A stretch of 64,000 bases of DNA from Bacteroidales bacterium. GTDB lineage: Bacteria > Bacteroidota > Bacteroidia > Bacteroidales > Muribaculaceae. Of this stretch, positions 1 through 10,164 are shown in pieces (the stretch's first letter is position 1; each line of letters starts with the position of its first letter). Both the position numbers and the translations under genes were made by a program. The notes under the pieces were generated by a model. That model was not told the origin of the DNA. It searched no databases and saw nothing but the letters and a program-made list of their open reading frames with translations. The stretch covers positions 17,134 to 81,133 of the forward strand of contig SUXI01000011.1 in the NCBI GenBank assembly GCA_015060975.1, given 5' to 3'.

Positions 1-917
1 CTATTATTATGTTCAGCCATATATGTAGCTAATTGGTCATAACCACCAGTAAAAGCAATTGCGGCTGCCGCCCAAATCAAGGCAACAATACCTTCGGCGA
101 CCATAGCTCCATAGAAGACCGGGCGTGCAAGTTTCTCGTTTTTAAGGCAACGAGCCATCAATGGTGATTGAGTGGCATGGAAGCCCGATATAGCACCGCA
201 AGCAATCGAAACAAACATCATGGGGAAGATAGGCAATTCCTTGGGGTGTTGACTTTGTAGCCCTTGAGTGAAATCAAGATTTAATGTTGATTCACCAAAG
301 ATGAGAACACCTAAAATACCTACCGCCATGAACAAAAGCGCAAAGCCAAATACCGGATATAGGTTCCCGATAAGTTTGTCAATAGGCAATAACGTGGCAA
401 GCATGTAATATATAAATATTACAATAACCCAAAATACACGGTCGAGCGATTCGGGTGTCATGCCTGCAATGAGGTCGGCAGGTTGACTCACGAAAACAGC
501 TCCCACTAATATCATTAATACGAGTGAGAACACTCGCATCACTTGTTTAATTCCGGTGCCCAATTCGTTGCCCACAATTTCGGGCAACGACATTCCACGG
601 GCACGGATAGATATTGCACCTGAAATGAAATCATGAACCGCACCGGCAAAGATTGTCCCGACAACAATCCAAATGAATGCAGCCGGACCAAACATAACAC
701 CCATAATGGCACCAAAGATAGGCCCCAATCCGGCAATGTTGAGAAACTGAATTAGAAACACTTTCCATGTGGGAAGTGGCATATAGTCAACATTATCGCG
801 CATGGTGTAGGCGGGAGTTTTGCGTTTTGAATCAATGCCGAATATTTTTTCGACAAAGAGACCATAAATAAAATACCCGCCAATCAATACTGCAAGAGCG
901 ATTAAAAAAGAAGTCAT
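1..917 (-). CDS. cstA: Carbon starvation protein CstA family permease, C-terminal part cut by window edge
   Basis: The reading frame starts at ATG 917 on the minus strand and runs open off the left edge, giving about 305 residues of a polytopic inner-membrane protein. The N-terminus reads MTSFLIALAVLIGGYFIYG, followed by a TPA...DNVDYMP stretch and a GPIFGAIMG segment, all typical of CstA. Family members import peptides or pyruvate during carbon limitation (known for E. coli CstA and its relative BtsT). Successive hydrophobic segments fill the visible part. The C-terminal portion lies outside the window, so full length cannot be judged. The start is 21 bases from the stop of floA's neighbour space and no other ATG fits better. 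Confidence in the family is high; the substrate is inferred. Confidence 0.9.
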   Translation of the reverse strand, partial: MTSFLIALAVLIGGYFIYGLFVEKIFGIDSKRKTPAYTMRDNVDYMPLPTWKVFLIQFLNIAGLGPIFGAIMGVMFGPAAFIWIVVGTIFAGAVHDFISGAISIRARGMSLPEIVGNELGTGIKQVMRVFSLVLMILVGAVFVSQPADLIAGMTPESLDRVFWVIVIFIYYMLATLLPIDKLIGNLYPVFGFALLFMAVGILGVLIFGESTLNLDFTQGLQSQHPKELPIFPMMFVSIACGAISGFHATQSPLMARCLKNEKLARPVFYGAMVAEGIVALIWAAAAIAFTGGYDQLATYMAEHNN

Positions 918-938
918 TTTATTAGGTTATAATATTAT

Positions 939-1940
939 TTATTTGTTTTTTGATGGGGTTGCAGGAGAGGCGATTGAAGGTCTTGCTATGGTTTCTCTCA
1001 TATTGGTGTCGGCTTCCATATTTTTCATACGGTAGTAGTCCATTATGCCAAGGTTTCCATTTATAAAAGCTTCTGCCATAGCACGAGGTAACTCGGCTTC
1101 GGCTTCGATAACTCGAGCGCGGGCTTCTTGTGCTTTTGCAATCATTTCTTGTTCGAGAGCGATAGCCATTGCACGGCGTTCTTCGGCTTTGGCTTGCGCT
1201 ATGTTTTTGTCGGCTTGCGCTTGGTCGATTTGAAGAGCGGCACCAATGTTTTTACCTATATCAATGTCGGCAATGTCGATTGATAAAATTTCAAAAGCAG
1301 TACCCGAGTCGAGACCTTTTCGTAATACCAATTTAGAAATTGAGTCGGGATTTTCAAGTACTTCTTTGTGACTCACTGAAGAACCTATTGAAGAAACGAT
1401 ACCTTCGCCTACACGAGCAAGAACAGTATCTTCTCCGGCTCCACCCACGAGTTGACGAATGTTGGCACGAACAGTAACACGAGCTTTGGCAATAAGCTGG
1501 ATACCGTCTTTTGCAACTGCAGTAACCGGAGGAGTGTCGATTACTTTTGGATTAACCGACATTTGTACGGCTTGAAATACATCTCGACCGGCAAGGTCTA
1601 TGGCAGTAGCCATCTTAAAACCAAGATCAATGTTGGCTTTTACGGCAGAAACAAGAGCATGCACCACTTTTTCCACATTACCGCCGGCAAGAAAGTGAGC
1701 TTCAAGATCGTCGCGAGTAACATCTTGTAGCCCGGCTTTGTGAGCTTCAATCATTGCTCTTACAATTATTGATGCGGGAACTTGACGAATACGCATCAAG
1801 AATAGTTGGATAAGTGAGATGCGCACACCGCTCACTCGTGCCGAAATCCATAAAAAGAATGGCACATAATAAAAGAAAATACTTAGCAAAACAAAGGCTA
1901 CGCCAATGATAATTGCTAATGTTAATGAAGTAAATTGCAT
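939..1940 (-). CDS. floA: Flotillin-like protein FloA
   Basis: This 333-residue protein matches FloA (YqfA, UPF0365), a bacterial flotillin that scaffolds ordered membrane domains. Residues about 5-30 form one hydrophobic membrane hairpin ([17 protein letters not shown]). They are followed by the SPFH core with the [10 protein letters not shown] strand and [17 protein letters not shown] segment, and by an Ala/Glu-rich coiled coil at about 235-295 ([19 protein letters not shown]). Length is usual for the family (about 330). It lies just upstream of cstA with a 21-bp gap, and the TPR protein gene ends 7 bp before its start, so the three could be co-transcribed. Many Bacteroidetes keep FloA beside a NfeD-type protein; none is seen here. 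Confidence 0.93.
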   Translation of the reverse strand: MQFTSLTLAIIIGVAFVLLSIFFYYVPFFLWISARVSGVRISLIQLFLMRIRQVPASIIVRAMIEAHKAGLQDVTRDDLEAHFLAGGNVEKVVHALVSAVKANIDLGFKMATAIDLAGRDVFQAVQMSVNPKVIDTPPVTAVAKDGIQLIAKARVTVRANIRQLVGGAGEDTVLARVGEGIVSSIGSSVSHKEVLENPDSISKLVLRKGLDSGTAFEILSIDIADIDIGKNIGAALQIDQAQADKNIAQAKAEERRAMAIALEQEMIAKAQEARARVIEAEAELPRAMAEAFINGNLGIMDYYRMKNMEADTNMRETIARPSIASPATPSKNK

Positions 1941-1947
1941 AATAATG

Positions 1948-3375
1948 TTATTTTATATTGTTAATTTTGTTATCTGATGTTGATGATTCAATGGTTATCA
2001 CAATATTCCTAAGTCTTGTTATCTCAAAATCACAATCTATAAGATATTTTTCAAGTGAAAGAATCTCGTCAGCAATGCTTCTATTGCCATTGGCATAATC
2101 TTGTCGAAGTTTTTGCAAATGTTGCTTTTTGTTGATCTTATCTTCTTCAGCGTCAATATATTCTTGCATGGCAATAGCCGCTTCCTGATTTTTGAAATCG
2201 GAAAACTGAGTGTATATGTCGCCATTAGGTAAGGTTAGAGAAAAAGCAGAATTGTCGGTAGTGTATTCTGTTTCATTAAGAGATTTTAATTGATTTAAAA
2301 TGTCATTATAATTAATATTTTCTTCCCAGGTGTCTTTTATTGAATTGATTTTTGCAATATTAATAATATTGGGATTGTTGGGGTTATAGTTTTTTCTTAC
2401 CTCGTTAGGAATAAATAAATATATTGTAACTTTTCCTTCGATATTGTTACGGTCAGATGCCCACCATCCAATGCCGGTTATTTCATCGAGAACAAACATA
2501 TAATCATTTGCAGGTGAATTATATGGCATTCCTATGTTTTGTGGCTGCAGATAGCCATTTTCGTCACGACGCGAATTGAAAATATCATATCCACCTATAG
2601 AATTTTCTCCATCGCACGCAAAATATAATGTGATGCCATCGGGCATTATATACGGATAATTGGCATTGCCAATTTTATTAAGTGCTTCACCTAAAAAGTG
2701 AGGCATTTCCCATGTGTTATTTGATAATAATGCCGATGAGACGAGCTTTGATTGTCCTAAAGAATCATTCATTGCCCATACCATTTGGGTTTTGCTTTGA
2801 GGTTGATAAACAATAGTATTTTGAGTGGAAGGGAATTGTGTTGGCAGTATTGATACCGAATTTAGAGAACCGCTTTCTTGTGAAATTTTATAAAATTTAA
2901 AAAACGAATCAGAATCGACATTGATACTATCAATAATTTGAATATTTTCCACACGTTCAAGCATATTTTTTGCGTTAATAGCTTTGGTGTATAATAAATC
3001 AATAGAATTGGGAATATCTGTGCCTGACTCTTCTAATGAGGTTTTATATTTATCAAGATAAAGTATTGCATCGTCAAAACGATATTGCTTATATGCAATT
3101 AACGCTAAGTAATGAGGCGCTTCTGTTATAGATTTAGAATCGGCATATTTTAATAAGGGTATAGCTTTATCATATTGTCTCATGTGATAAAGACATACTC
3201 CGGTCCATTGATTGAGAGCGGCATCTTTAGGCGATTTTGCCAAAGCTTCGTTGAATGTCGGGTACGCTTCGTTGTATTCCCCTTTTTTATATAGCGCTTT
3301 TGCTTGTTCAAGTGTTATTGCATTGGCGCAAAGTGAAAAAATAAAAATTATGGCAAATAAATAAAATCGGTTCAT
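1948..3375 (-). CDS. Secreted TPR and beta-propeller (PD40-like) protein
   Basis: The 475-residue product starts with a signal peptide ([19 protein letters not shown]). Residues about 22-115 look like two to three TPR units ([40 protein letters not shown]). A middle part around 200-320 has PD40/WD40-like strands ([29 protein letters not shown]). The last 100 residues are charged and probably helical. The layout TPR then propeller is the front half of PorE-like proteins, but no OmpA or carboxypeptidase-like domain follows, so it cannot anchor to peptidoglycan in the same way. I infer a periplasmic or surface-associated scaffold; no catalytic motif is visible. It is upstream of floA with only 7 bp between them. 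Confidence 0.7.
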   Translation of the reverse strand: MNRFYLFAIIFIFSLCANAITLEQAKALYKKGEYNEAYPTFNEALAKSPKDAALNQWTGVCLYHMRQYDKAIPLLKYADSKSITEAPHYLALIAYKQYRFDDAILYLDKYKTSLEESGTDIPNSIDLLYTKAINAKNMLERVENIQIIDSINVDSDSFFKFYKISQESGSLNSVSILPTQFPSTQNTIVYQPQSKTQMVWAMNDSLGQSKLVSSALLSNNTWEMPHFLGEALNKIGNANYPYIMPDGITLYFACDGENSIGGYDIFNSRRDENGYLQPQNIGMPYNSPANDYMFVLDEITGIGWWASDRNNIEGKVTIYLFIPNEVRKNYNPNNPNIINIAKINSIKDTWEENINYNDILNQLKSLNETEYTTDNSAFSLTLPNGDIYTQFSDFKNQEAAIAMQEYIDAEEDKINKKQHLQKLRQDYANGNRSIADEILSLEKYLIDCDFEITRLRNIVITIESSTSDNKINNIK

Positions 3376-3481
3376 AATTAGTCGTTTGCAATAATTATTT
3401 CAAAATTACGAACAATTCCGTTTTCAGCCAAATAAAATTTACTGAAAATAGAATTTATATAATTGAGATTTTATAAAACGA

Positions 3482-4900
3482 CTATAATATTTGTTCTAAC
3501 CCCATTTCTTTAGCACAGGCAAGCATATAGTTATAAGCGTCATCGTGCTCGTTGGGGATTATCCCATCGAGAATGGCGTCTTTTATTTTTGCTTTTAATT
3601 CGCCAACTTCGCGACATGGAGGAAGATTGAATAGTTTCATTATTTCGTCGCCATCAATGGGCGGTTGGAAATTGCGAATGCGATCTCGTTCTTCAAGTTC
3701 TTTCATTTTTTGTCGTACAAGAATGAAATTCTCGAGAAAGCGTTTCACTTTTTCTTCGTTTTTAGATGTAATGTCGGCTTCGCAAAGTGTCATTAAATCT
3801 TCAATATCATCTCCTGCATCAAATAGTAATCGGCGAACGGCCGAATCGGTGACAACATCTTCAACAAGAGCGATAGGGCGCATGTGAAGTTCCACTAACT
3901 TTTGCACATATTTCATCTTTTCGTTGAGGGGAAGTTTTAGACTTTGGAAAATGCGTGGAATCATTTTTGCCCCAATGAAATTGTGGTTGTGGAAAGTCCA
4001 TCCAATTTTATCGTCCCAAACTTTTGTGCGAGGTTTTCCAATATCGTGCATTAATGCTCCCCAACGTAACCACACATTATTACTTTTTTGTGCAACATTA
4101 TCAAGCACTTCCATTGTGTGATAGAAATTGTCTTTGTGACCACGTCCGTTTACTATTTCTACTCCTGCCATTGAAGCAAGTTGAGGGAATATTAGTTTTA
4201 GCAGTCCTGTTTTTTTGAGCAAAATCCAGCCGATAGATGGACGGGGTGATGCCATTATTTTCATCAGCTCGTCGGCAATACGTTCTTTTGATATAATGTT
4301 TATGCGTTCGGCATTTCGTGCTATTGCATCAAGTGTCTCGGTATATATAGTGAAGTTAAGTTGTGTTGCAAAACGAATAGCCCGCATCATTCGCAATGGG
4401 TCATCGCTAAAAGTGATGTCGGGGTCGAGTGGAGTGCGAATTAATTTTCGTTCTAAATCGCCTACTCCATCATAGAAGTCAATCAATTCTCCAAAACGAT
4501 TTGCGTTAACACACAATGCCATGGCGTTGATTGTGAAATCGCGCCGAGAAATATCATCTTCTAAAGTGCCGTCTTCAACAATAGGTTTGCGGGAGTCACG
4601 ACGATAAGATTCGCGGCGAGCACCAACAAATTCAAGCTCTAAATCGAGACATTTAACTTGTGCTGTGCCAAAGTTTTGAAAAATGTTGAGATGTGCTTTG
4701 CGACCGAGTGCTTTTGCTGTACCTTGAGCAACCTCAATGCCACTTCCGACGGTGACGAAATCAATATCTTTAGATGTTCGATTAAGAAATAAATCGCGAA
4801 CATAGCCTCCCACCGCATAACAATCGCGATTGAGACTATCGGCGACATTTCCTACAAGGTGGAAAATAGGTTTGTCTATTTTAGTGGCAATAGGATGCAT
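3482..4900 (-). CDS. cca: CCA tRNA nucleotidyltransferase / poly(A) polymerase family with HD domain
   Basis: The 472-residue enzyme is a class II tRNA nucleotidyltransferase, which adds or repairs the 3' CCA end of tRNA. The nucleotidyltransferase head is clear: GGYVRDLFLN at 31-40 and the metal-binding pair D45/D47 in KDIDFV. The RRDFTINAMA motif lies at 119-128 and the DPLRMMRAIRFATQ helix at 167-180. A C-terminal HD phosphohydrolase domain follows (HTMEVLD near 261, HDIG at 285-288). Length fits the HD-containing group. The ATG at 4900 gives the usual short N-terminus. Whether it acts alone or has only the A-adding step cannot be told from sequence, but a single copy in the window and full motifs favour full CCA addition. 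Confidence 0.93.
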   Translation of the reverse strand: MHPIATKIDKPIFHLVGNVADSLNRDCYAVGGYVRDLFLNRTSKDIDFVTVGSGIEVAQGTAKALGRKAHLNIFQNFGTAQVKCLDLELEFVGARRESYRRDSRKPIVEDGTLEDDISRRDFTINAMALCVNANRFGELIDFYDGVGDLERKLIRTPLDPDITFSDDPLRMMRAIRFATQLNFTIYTETLDAIARNAERINIISKERIADELMKIMASPRPSIGWILLKKTGLLKLIFPQLASMAGVEIVNGRGHKDNFYHTMEVLDNVAQKSNNVWLRWGALMHDIGKPRTKVWDDKIGWTFHNHNFIGAKMIPRIFQSLKLPLNEKMKYVQKLVELHMRPIALVEDVVTDSAVRRLLFDAGDDIEDLMTLCEADITSKNEEKVKRFLENFILVRQKMKELEERDRIRNFQPPIDGDEIMKLFNLPPCREVGELKAKIKDAILDGIIPNEHDDAYNYMLACAKEMGLEQIL

Positions 4901-4918
4901 TTAATTTTTTGTTGTTTT

Positions 4919-6100
4919 TTAATCAAGACTAATAATTTCTTCAGGAGCAAGGGTTATACATTCCATTCCGTTTGGAGTAACGATATATGTATTCTCAATT
5001 CCAACAGCACCAATACCCGGAATAACAAATTTAGGTTCGAGTGCAATGACGTTGCCAATAGCGAGAATGTCGCGACTGCGAGGTGCAATTACAGGTGATT
5101 CGTTAATCTCAATGCCAACGCCATGACCAATGAACCCGGCTTTTTGGCGATGACCCATAAATATGTGTCCTAATTCGTTTTCTGTAACAATCTCTATGGC
5201 TTTGTCATATAGAGCTTTGGCTTCAATACCAGGTTTGCCCATTGCTGAAAGCTCTTGGCAGATGTGACAAGAGCATTTATGAGCTTTTATTGAAAGTTCA
5301 TCAAGTGAACCTACCGAAAAAACTCTTGACATATCGGTTGTATATCCGGTGTAATTGCCGTTTACATCGACCATAATAGCCATATTGGGTTTTATTTTTG
5401 TTCCATTGCATCCAACCGGAAGCGATGGGTGTATTCCTGCTCCACCCATAGCAAAGTCGTATGGTGACGGGTTGTCGGCATTATCGCCACAAATTACATT
5501 TCCCATGTATATTTCCATTGAATCGCCACTAATGCGGAATTGACCTAAACAGCCATTTAATCGTGAAATACGTTCTATTTCGACTTGAAATTCAAGATCG
5601 GTCATGTTTGGAGTGTAAATATCACGAATTTGGCTGTAGGATTGGGCATGTTTTATCCCCGATAGCTTTAGTAATTCAATTTCATATTCGCTTTTTATTG
5701 AGCGAGCTTGACGCATGATTCCCGAAGCATTGACAATTTTTGTGTCGGGGAAGATTTTTGCAATTCGCTGCACTACCGAATATGGAGCTAAGTCGAGTTC
5801 CAATCCTAACGAAGAAGGAAGTGATATGCCTTTTGATCTTAATATTTCGGTAATGTTTTCTGGTTTATGAATGTATTCAACATTATCTCCCGAAAGCTCT
5901 ACCGGGCGACGAATAAAATGTATAGCATTCCCATTGGCTGTTATATATGCGTATCCATTATATACTCGTCCCGAAACGTAAAATTTATTTGCATTATCGC
6001 TGATTAAGACAGCGTCTAGATCTATTTTTTGCATTAATGATTTAATGCCGTTTATTCTGATTGTTGCTTCAGAAGAAGTTATTTGCAATAAATTTTCCAT
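4919..6100 (-). CDS. M24-family metallopeptidase (Xaa-Pro aminopeptidase/dipeptidase type)
   Basis: This 393-residue protein has the creatinase N-domain (residues 10-135) and the pita-bread catalytic domain of family M24. The five metal ligands can be placed at D245, D256, H326, E355 and E369, in the segments VDVNGNYTGYTTDMSR, GHGVGIEI, ALEPKF and GIENTYIV. Such enzymes use two metal ions to cleave N-terminal residues before proline or Xaa-Pro dipeptides in the cytoplasm. No signal peptide is present. It sits between the HAD gene (16 bp upstream) and cca (18 bp downstream), so a shared minus-strand transcript is likely. A run of cysteines (KCSCHIC, 275-281) is unusual for the family. Exact peptide specificity is not inferable. 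Confidence 0.9.
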   Translation of the reverse strand: MENLLQITSSEATIRINGIKSLMQKIDLDAVLISDNANKFYVSGRVYNGYAYITANGNAIHFIRRPVELSGDNVEYIHKPENITEILRSKGISLPSSLGLELDLAPYSVVQRIAKIFPDTKIVNASGIMRQARSIKSEYEIELLKLSGIKHAQSYSQIRDIYTPNMTDLEFQVEIERISRLNGCLGQFRISGDSMEIYMGNVICGDNADNPSPYDFAMGGAGIHPSLPVGCNGTKIKPNMAIMVDVNGNYTGYTTDMSRVFSVGSLDELSIKAHKCSCHICQELSAMGKPGIEAKALYDKAIEIVTENELGHIFMGHRQKAGFIGHGVGIEINESPVIAPRSRDILAIGNVIALEPKFVIPGIGAVGIENTYIVTPNGMECITLAPEEIISLD

Positions 6101-6115
6101 ACAATAGATAGCGTA

Positions 6116-6754
6116 TTATTCATAAAGTTTCTTGTAAAACAAATCTAATAATTGAGGGAATGATTCTATTTCATAATCTGCATTTTCACATTTACCGAAT
6201 CCATATTTGGCAAATACCATTGGAATGCCTGCATTGTGTGCTGCATTGCAATCTCCTTGGGTGTCACCAACATATACGGCATTTTTTATATTATGTCGTG
6301 AAATTAAAAGTTTGATGTTGTCGGTTTTTGACAACATCGTTTCGCCATGAGTCAAAGTATCACTGAAATATGGTTTGAGTTTTGTGAATGATAAAAAGTT
6401 ATTTAATCCATCGGCACCACAATTGCTAACCATATATAGTTTATATTTAGTTGAAAGTAATTTTATACCCTCAAAAACGCCATTGTAAAGCTCTCCACCT
6501 AAAATAGGCATCATTTCACGCTCATTTTTATCGAGTAATGCCAAATATTTTTGTTCATCGACATCAACTTTCACAATCTTATGGAAAATTTCATCGATTG
6601 GTAAACCCATGCATTCCAATAATTCTTGACGACCTACAATTTGAGTTTTTCCCATTTGAGAAAATGTGATGTCCCATATCCTGCAATATGAGTCCACTGC
6701 ATCCCATAGGGTGCCGTCCATGTCAAAAATAATACTATCAATGCACGTTGTCAT
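6116..6754 (-). CDS. HAD-superfamily hydrolase, phosphoglycolate-phosphatase-like
   Basis: The 212-residue protein has the four HAD motifs: DMDGTLWD with nucleophile D11 and D13, the Ser of VSNCG near 114, a Lys near 144, and GDTQGD near 163. A helical cap of about 70 residues sits between motif I and II (subfamily IA). Such enzymes dephosphorylate small phosphorylated metabolites in the cytoplasm. Its ATG overlaps the TGA of gldH (ATGA), pointing to coupled translation and one operon ricT-gldH-HAD. The natural substrate cannot be read from sequence. Confidence 0.88.
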   Translation of the reverse strand: MTTCIDSIIFDMDGTLWDAVDSYCRIWDITFSQMGKTQIVGRQELLECMGLPIDEIFHKIVKVDVDEQKYLALLDKNEREMMPILGGELYNGVFEGIKLLSTKYKLYMVSNCGADGLNNFLSFTKLKPYFSDTLTHGETMLSKTDNIKLLISRHNIKNAVYVGDTQGDCNAAHNAGIPMVFAKYGFGKCENADYEIESFPQLLDLFYKKLYE

Positions 6755-7227
6755 AATAAATTTACACTGTCAGATTCAATTCCATTAAACGAAAAACCGA
6801 TTTGTTCTATTCCAGAGAGTTTGTCAGCTCTCATGATGTGGTTAATCATTATGGGTTTATTTCTATATAGAGTTATATTATTTGAAACAGTAAGCGCATA
6901 TTGAAAATTTGCTCCAATGCCATTCCCATACCATCGCCCATACACATCTGCCATTTCGATATTTACAGTGTCAAGTCGTATTGAGTCTCCGTTGAAATGC
7001 CGAATTTCAAGCCATAGATTGCTATAAATATATGCGTTGGAATGGCGAATTATAATTTGTAATTCACCATAGGTTATGGAGTCGTGAGTGTCGGGATAAT
7101 ATTTTAAAGTGTCGCCATATTTCCACCCATCAATAGGAATATCTATATACTCACTATAATCATTGTGCCCGGGAGCGCACGCTCCCAAGCACAATAATGT
7201 AAGTAGTATGAAGCATAAGTTACGCAT
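6751..7227 (-). CDS. gldH: Gliding-motility lipoprotein GldH family
   Basis: The 158-residue protein has a lipoprotein signal peptide with lipobox LGAC and acylation at C17. The mature part begins PGHNDYSEYIDIPIDGWKYG and is rich in beta strands, as in GldH. In Flavobacterium johnsoniae GldH is needed for gliding, but the gene is widespread in non-gliding Bacteroidales beside the RicT-type gene, as here. The start overlaps the end of ricT by 8 bases and its stop overlaps the next HAD start by 4 bases, so the three genes form a tight operon. The role in a non-gliding cell is unknown. Identity rests on signal, size and neighbourhood together with the conserved N-terminal pattern. Confidence 0.82.
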   Translation of the reverse strand: MRNLCFILLTLLCLGACAPGHNDYSEYIDIPIDGWKYGDTLKYYPDTHDSITYGELQIIIRHSNAYIYSNLWLEIRHFNGDSIRLDTVNIEMADVYGRWYGNGIGANFQYALTVSNNITLYRNKPIMINHIMRADKLSGIEQIGFSFNGIESDSVNLL

Positions 7228-8473
7228 CTGTTTGATTTTCGTGATTATGGTTGTTTTTGCGTTTAAGTTGGCGTTCTCCGTTTATATTGCGTTTGGGCTC
7301 AGTTTCTTTCTTATGCCGTTGCTCTTCATTATTAAAGTTTGTCGGGCTTGCTTCTTTGTGTTGACCTTTTCCGTTTTTCTTTTTTTTCTTTTTTTTGTCA
7401 AAACGAGTCAAACTGTCCTGACCAACAATATCACCAAATTCATTGACTTGTTTCTTAGGTGTTTCGTCTCCCTCTCGTTGCAGTTTTAATGGCTTTTCTC
7501 CATTTTTGTTCATTGCAATGATTTCAAAAGCTCGTTGTGAGTCAATTGTAACCAAATTGGCGGGAATTGATTTGTCGGTAGAATATGTAATTTCTCGTTT
7601 GAAAATGTCGGTTTTGAAATGGTAGTATGTTGCATCGGCAGTTTCAAGACGTATCTCTTTTCCAGGCATACGTTTTACCGCTTCGGCGTATGTGTCAACT
7701 TCAAAATTAAGACAGCATTTTAACTTAGCACATTGTCCGGCTAACTTTTGAGGGTTCATGGAAATGTCTTGAAAACGAGCTGCGCTTGTCGCTACCGATA
7801 TGAAGTTAGTCATCCAACTTGAACAACACAATGGTCGTCCGCATGGACCTATTCCTCCAATTCGACCGGCTTCTTGGCGGGCGCCTATTTGTTTCATTTC
7901 AATTCTCACCTTGAATACATCGGCAAGAACTTTTATGAGTTGGCGAAAGTCAACACGTTCATCGGCAATATAATAGAATATAGCTTTATTGCCATCGCCT
8001 TGATATTCAACATCTCCAATTTTCATGTTGAGGTTAAGGCTCTCGGCAATTTTGCGAGAACGTATCATTGTGTCATTTTCTTTAGCTTTGGCTTCTTCGT
8101 ATTTTTCAATATCGCTGGGCTTCGCCTTTCTGAAAATGCGTCGTATCTCGGTGTCAGCCTTTATGTTGGCTTTCTTCATTTGTAGTTTAACTAAAGCTCC
8201 TGTTAAAGAGACTTGACCGATATCATGTCCGGGTGCCGCCTCTACAGCTACCATATCACCTACTTCTAGTGGTATGTTTGTGCTGTTTTTGTAATATCCT
8301 TTACGGGTATTTTTAAATTGCACTTCCACTATGTCGTAGTCGGCAAATCCTCCCGGTATGTCTTCTAACCAATTATAGCAGTGAAGTTTGCCCCGGGGTA
8401 CGTCGCAACGGCTTATGCTGTTGTCGTTGTCGGTAGCTGTGGCATTTATATCGTTATTGATGTCTGTTGCCAT
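7220..8473 (-). CDS. ricT: RicT/YaaT-type PSP1-domain protein
   Basis: From ATG 8473 the product has 417 residues. The PSP1 C-terminal domain (about 90-260) carries the cysteine clusters CGRPLCC (211-217) and CAKLKCC (248-254) that bind Fe-S clusters in Bacillus RicT, a partner of RNase Y. Here the gene follows rny directly (15-bp gap), fitting a joint role in mRNA processing. A longer frame from a TTG at 8488 exists, but the ATG 15 bases downstream is the better start. The C-terminal 90 residues are a charged, probably disordered tail with seven lysines in a row, encoded by A-runs that may be slippage-prone. gldH overlaps the stop by 8 bases. Confidence 0.9.
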   Translation of the reverse strand: MATDINNDINATATDNDNSISRCDVPRGKLHCYNWLEDIPGGFADYDIVEVQFKNTRKGYYKNSTNIPLEVGDMVAVEAAPGHDIGQVSLTGALVKLQMKKANIKADTEIRRIFRKAKPSDIEKYEEAKAKENDTMIRSRKIAESLNLNMKIGDVEYQGDGNKAIFYYIADERVDFRQLIKVLADVFKVRIEMKQIGARQEAGRIGGIGPCGRPLCCSSWMTNFISVATSAARFQDISMNPQKLAGQCAKLKCCLNFEVDTYAEAVKRMPGKEIRLETADATYYHFKTDIFKREITYSTDKSIPANLVTIDSQRAFEIIAMNKNGEKPLKLQREGDETPKKQVNEFGDIVGQDSLTRFDKKKKKKKNGKGQHKEASPTNFNNEEQRHKKETEPKRNINGERQLKRKNNHNHENQTDA

Positions 8474-8488
8474 AAGAAGTTGTCGCAA

Positions 8489-10030
8489 TTATTTAGCAAA
8501 ACTAACTGAGCGGGTTTCGCGAATGACAGTAATTTTTACTTGACCGGGATATGTCATTTCATCTTGGATGCGTTTTGCAATTTCAGCTGACAATTTTTCG
8601 GTTTCAATATCATCAATTTTATCAGCACCAACAATTACACGCAATTCGCGTCCGGCTTGGATTGCATAAGTCTTAATAACGCCGGGATAAGATAATGCTA
8701 ATTGTTCGAGGTCGTTAAGGCGTTTGATATATGCTTCAACGATTTCGCGGCGTGCTCCCGGACGAGCTCCTGAGATAGCATCACAAACTTGTACGATAGG
8801 TGCAAGAAGAGATGTTTGTTCTATTTCGTCGTGGTGAGCTCCAATTGCATTGCATATTTCGGGCTTTTCCTTGAATTTTTCAGCAAGTTTCATGCCTAAT
8901 ATTGCGTGTGGCAATTCGGGATCTTCATCGGGAACTTTGCCTATATCGTGAAGTAATCCCGCACGACGCGCTTTTTTAGGATTAAGTCCGAGTTCCGACG
9001 CCATGATTGCACAAAGATTTGCGGTTTCACGGGCATGTTGCAAAAGGTTTTGTCCATAGCTCGAACGGTATTTCATTTTTCCGACAAGACGAATCAAATC
9101 GGGGTGAAGACCATGAATGCCGAGGTCGATAGCTGTGCGTTTACCTGTTTCAATGATTTCTTCTTCAAGTTGTTTGCGCACTTTGGCCACAACTTCTTCA
9201 ATGCGGGCAGGGTGGATGCGACCATCGGCAACAAGCTGATGAAGAGCAAGACGTGCGGTTTCACGGCGCACTGGGTCAAAACCTGATAATACAATGGCTT
9301 CGGGGGTGTCATCAACAATGATTTCAATTCCGGTTGCCGCTTCAAGAGCACGAATATTGCGTCCTTCACGACCAATGATGCGTCCTTTGATTTCGTCGGA
9401 GTCGATGTGGAATACAGTTACGGAATTTTCGATGGCGGTTTCTGTGGCTACACGTTGAATCGATTGCACAACAATGCGTTTCGCTTCTTTGTTTGCGGTC
9501 ATTTTTGCTTCATCCATTATGTCGTTGATGTAAGAAGCCGCAGCGGTTTTAGCCTCATCTTTGAGAGATTCGATAAGCTTTTCTTTAGCTTCGTCAGAAG
9601 ACAACCCTGAAATGTGCTCAAGTTCTTCTTGAGCTGCATGTTTAAGTTTGTCGAGTTCTGCTTGTTTGTTTTCTACGATATTGAATTGAGCTTCAAGATT
9701 TGCTTTAGTAGCTTCAATGTCATTGCGTTGACGTTGATTTTCACTTTGTTGTTGGTTGAGTTGAAGTTCTCGCTGTTTTATCCTTGCTTCTGATTGTTGA
9801 ATTTTTGCCAATCGGCTGTTTGCTTGTTTTTCAGCTTCGGCTTTGATTTTTAATTCTTCTTCGCGAGCTTCTAAAATTTTTGTTTTTTTGATGTTTTCAG
9901 CTTCAGATGTAGCTTCATCAATGATTACTTTAGCTTTACTGGTCGCAATTTGTTTTTGTATAATTAAAGTGCAAACTATACCTATTGCGAGAGCCACAAT
10001 GCCAATAATAAGATAAATTATTATATCCAT
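8489..10030 (-). CDS. rny: Ribonuclease Y
   Basis: The 513-residue endoribonuclease has the full RNase Y layout: an N-terminal membrane helix (residues 3-24), a long coiled coil (about 30-190), a KH RNA-binding domain with [10 protein letters not shown] at 216-225, and an HD phosphohydrolase domain with the catalytic HDIG at 361-364. It starts bulk mRNA turnover at the inner membrane. Length equals that of Bacillus and Bacteroides homologues. ricT follows after 15 bp. A terminator-like hairpin lies 30-70 bases upstream of its start, separating it from zapA, so rny either has its own promoter in this gap or depends on read-through. Confidence 0.97.
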   Translation of the reverse strand: MDIIIYLIIGIVALAIGIVCTLIIQKQIATSKAKVIIDEATSEAENIKKTKILEAREEELKIKAEAEKQANSRLAKIQQSEARIKQRELQLNQQQSENQRQRNDIEATKANLEAQFNIVENKQAELDKLKHAAQEELEHISGLSSDEAKEKLIESLKDEAKTAAASYINDIMDEAKMTANKEAKRIVVQSIQRVATETAIENSVTVFHIDSDEIKGRIIGREGRNIRALEAATGIEIIVDDTPEAIVLSGFDPVRRETARLALHQLVADGRIHPARIEEVVAKVRKQLEEEIIETGKRTAIDLGIHGLHPDLIRLVGKMKYRSSYGQNLLQHARETANLCAIMASELGLNPKKARRAGLLHDIGKVPDEDPELPHAILGMKLAEKFKEKPEICNAIGAHHDEIEQTSLLAPIVQVCDAISGARPGARREIVEAYIKRLNDLEQLALSYPGVIKTYAIQAGRELRVIVGADKIDDIETEKLSAEIAKRIQDEMTYPGQVKITVIRETRSVSFAK

Positions 10031-10060
10031 TTTTTTTGTTGTTTTAAATTAGTTAATATA

Positions 10061-10099
10061 AAAAGCACTCATTAATCATTATTACATGATTAAGAGTGC
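10061..10099 (-). terminator. Rho-independent terminator after zapA
   Basis: The arms at 10065-10078 and 10087-10099 pair over about 13 bp with one bulge and an 8-nt loop. Read on the minus strand, the stem is followed by TTTTT. It sits between zapA and rny and would end zapA transcripts or attenuate entry into rny. Confidence 0.75.
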
Positions 10100-10164
10100 G
10101 GTTGTCTCTATAATAATAAAAAACTATTTAATTCCTAATAACAAGAATTGAATGGACAATTCTT

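Noticed and set aside
10061..10099. Riboswitch before rny
   Set aside because: It is a single hairpin with a U-tract on the minus strand, best read as the zapA terminator.
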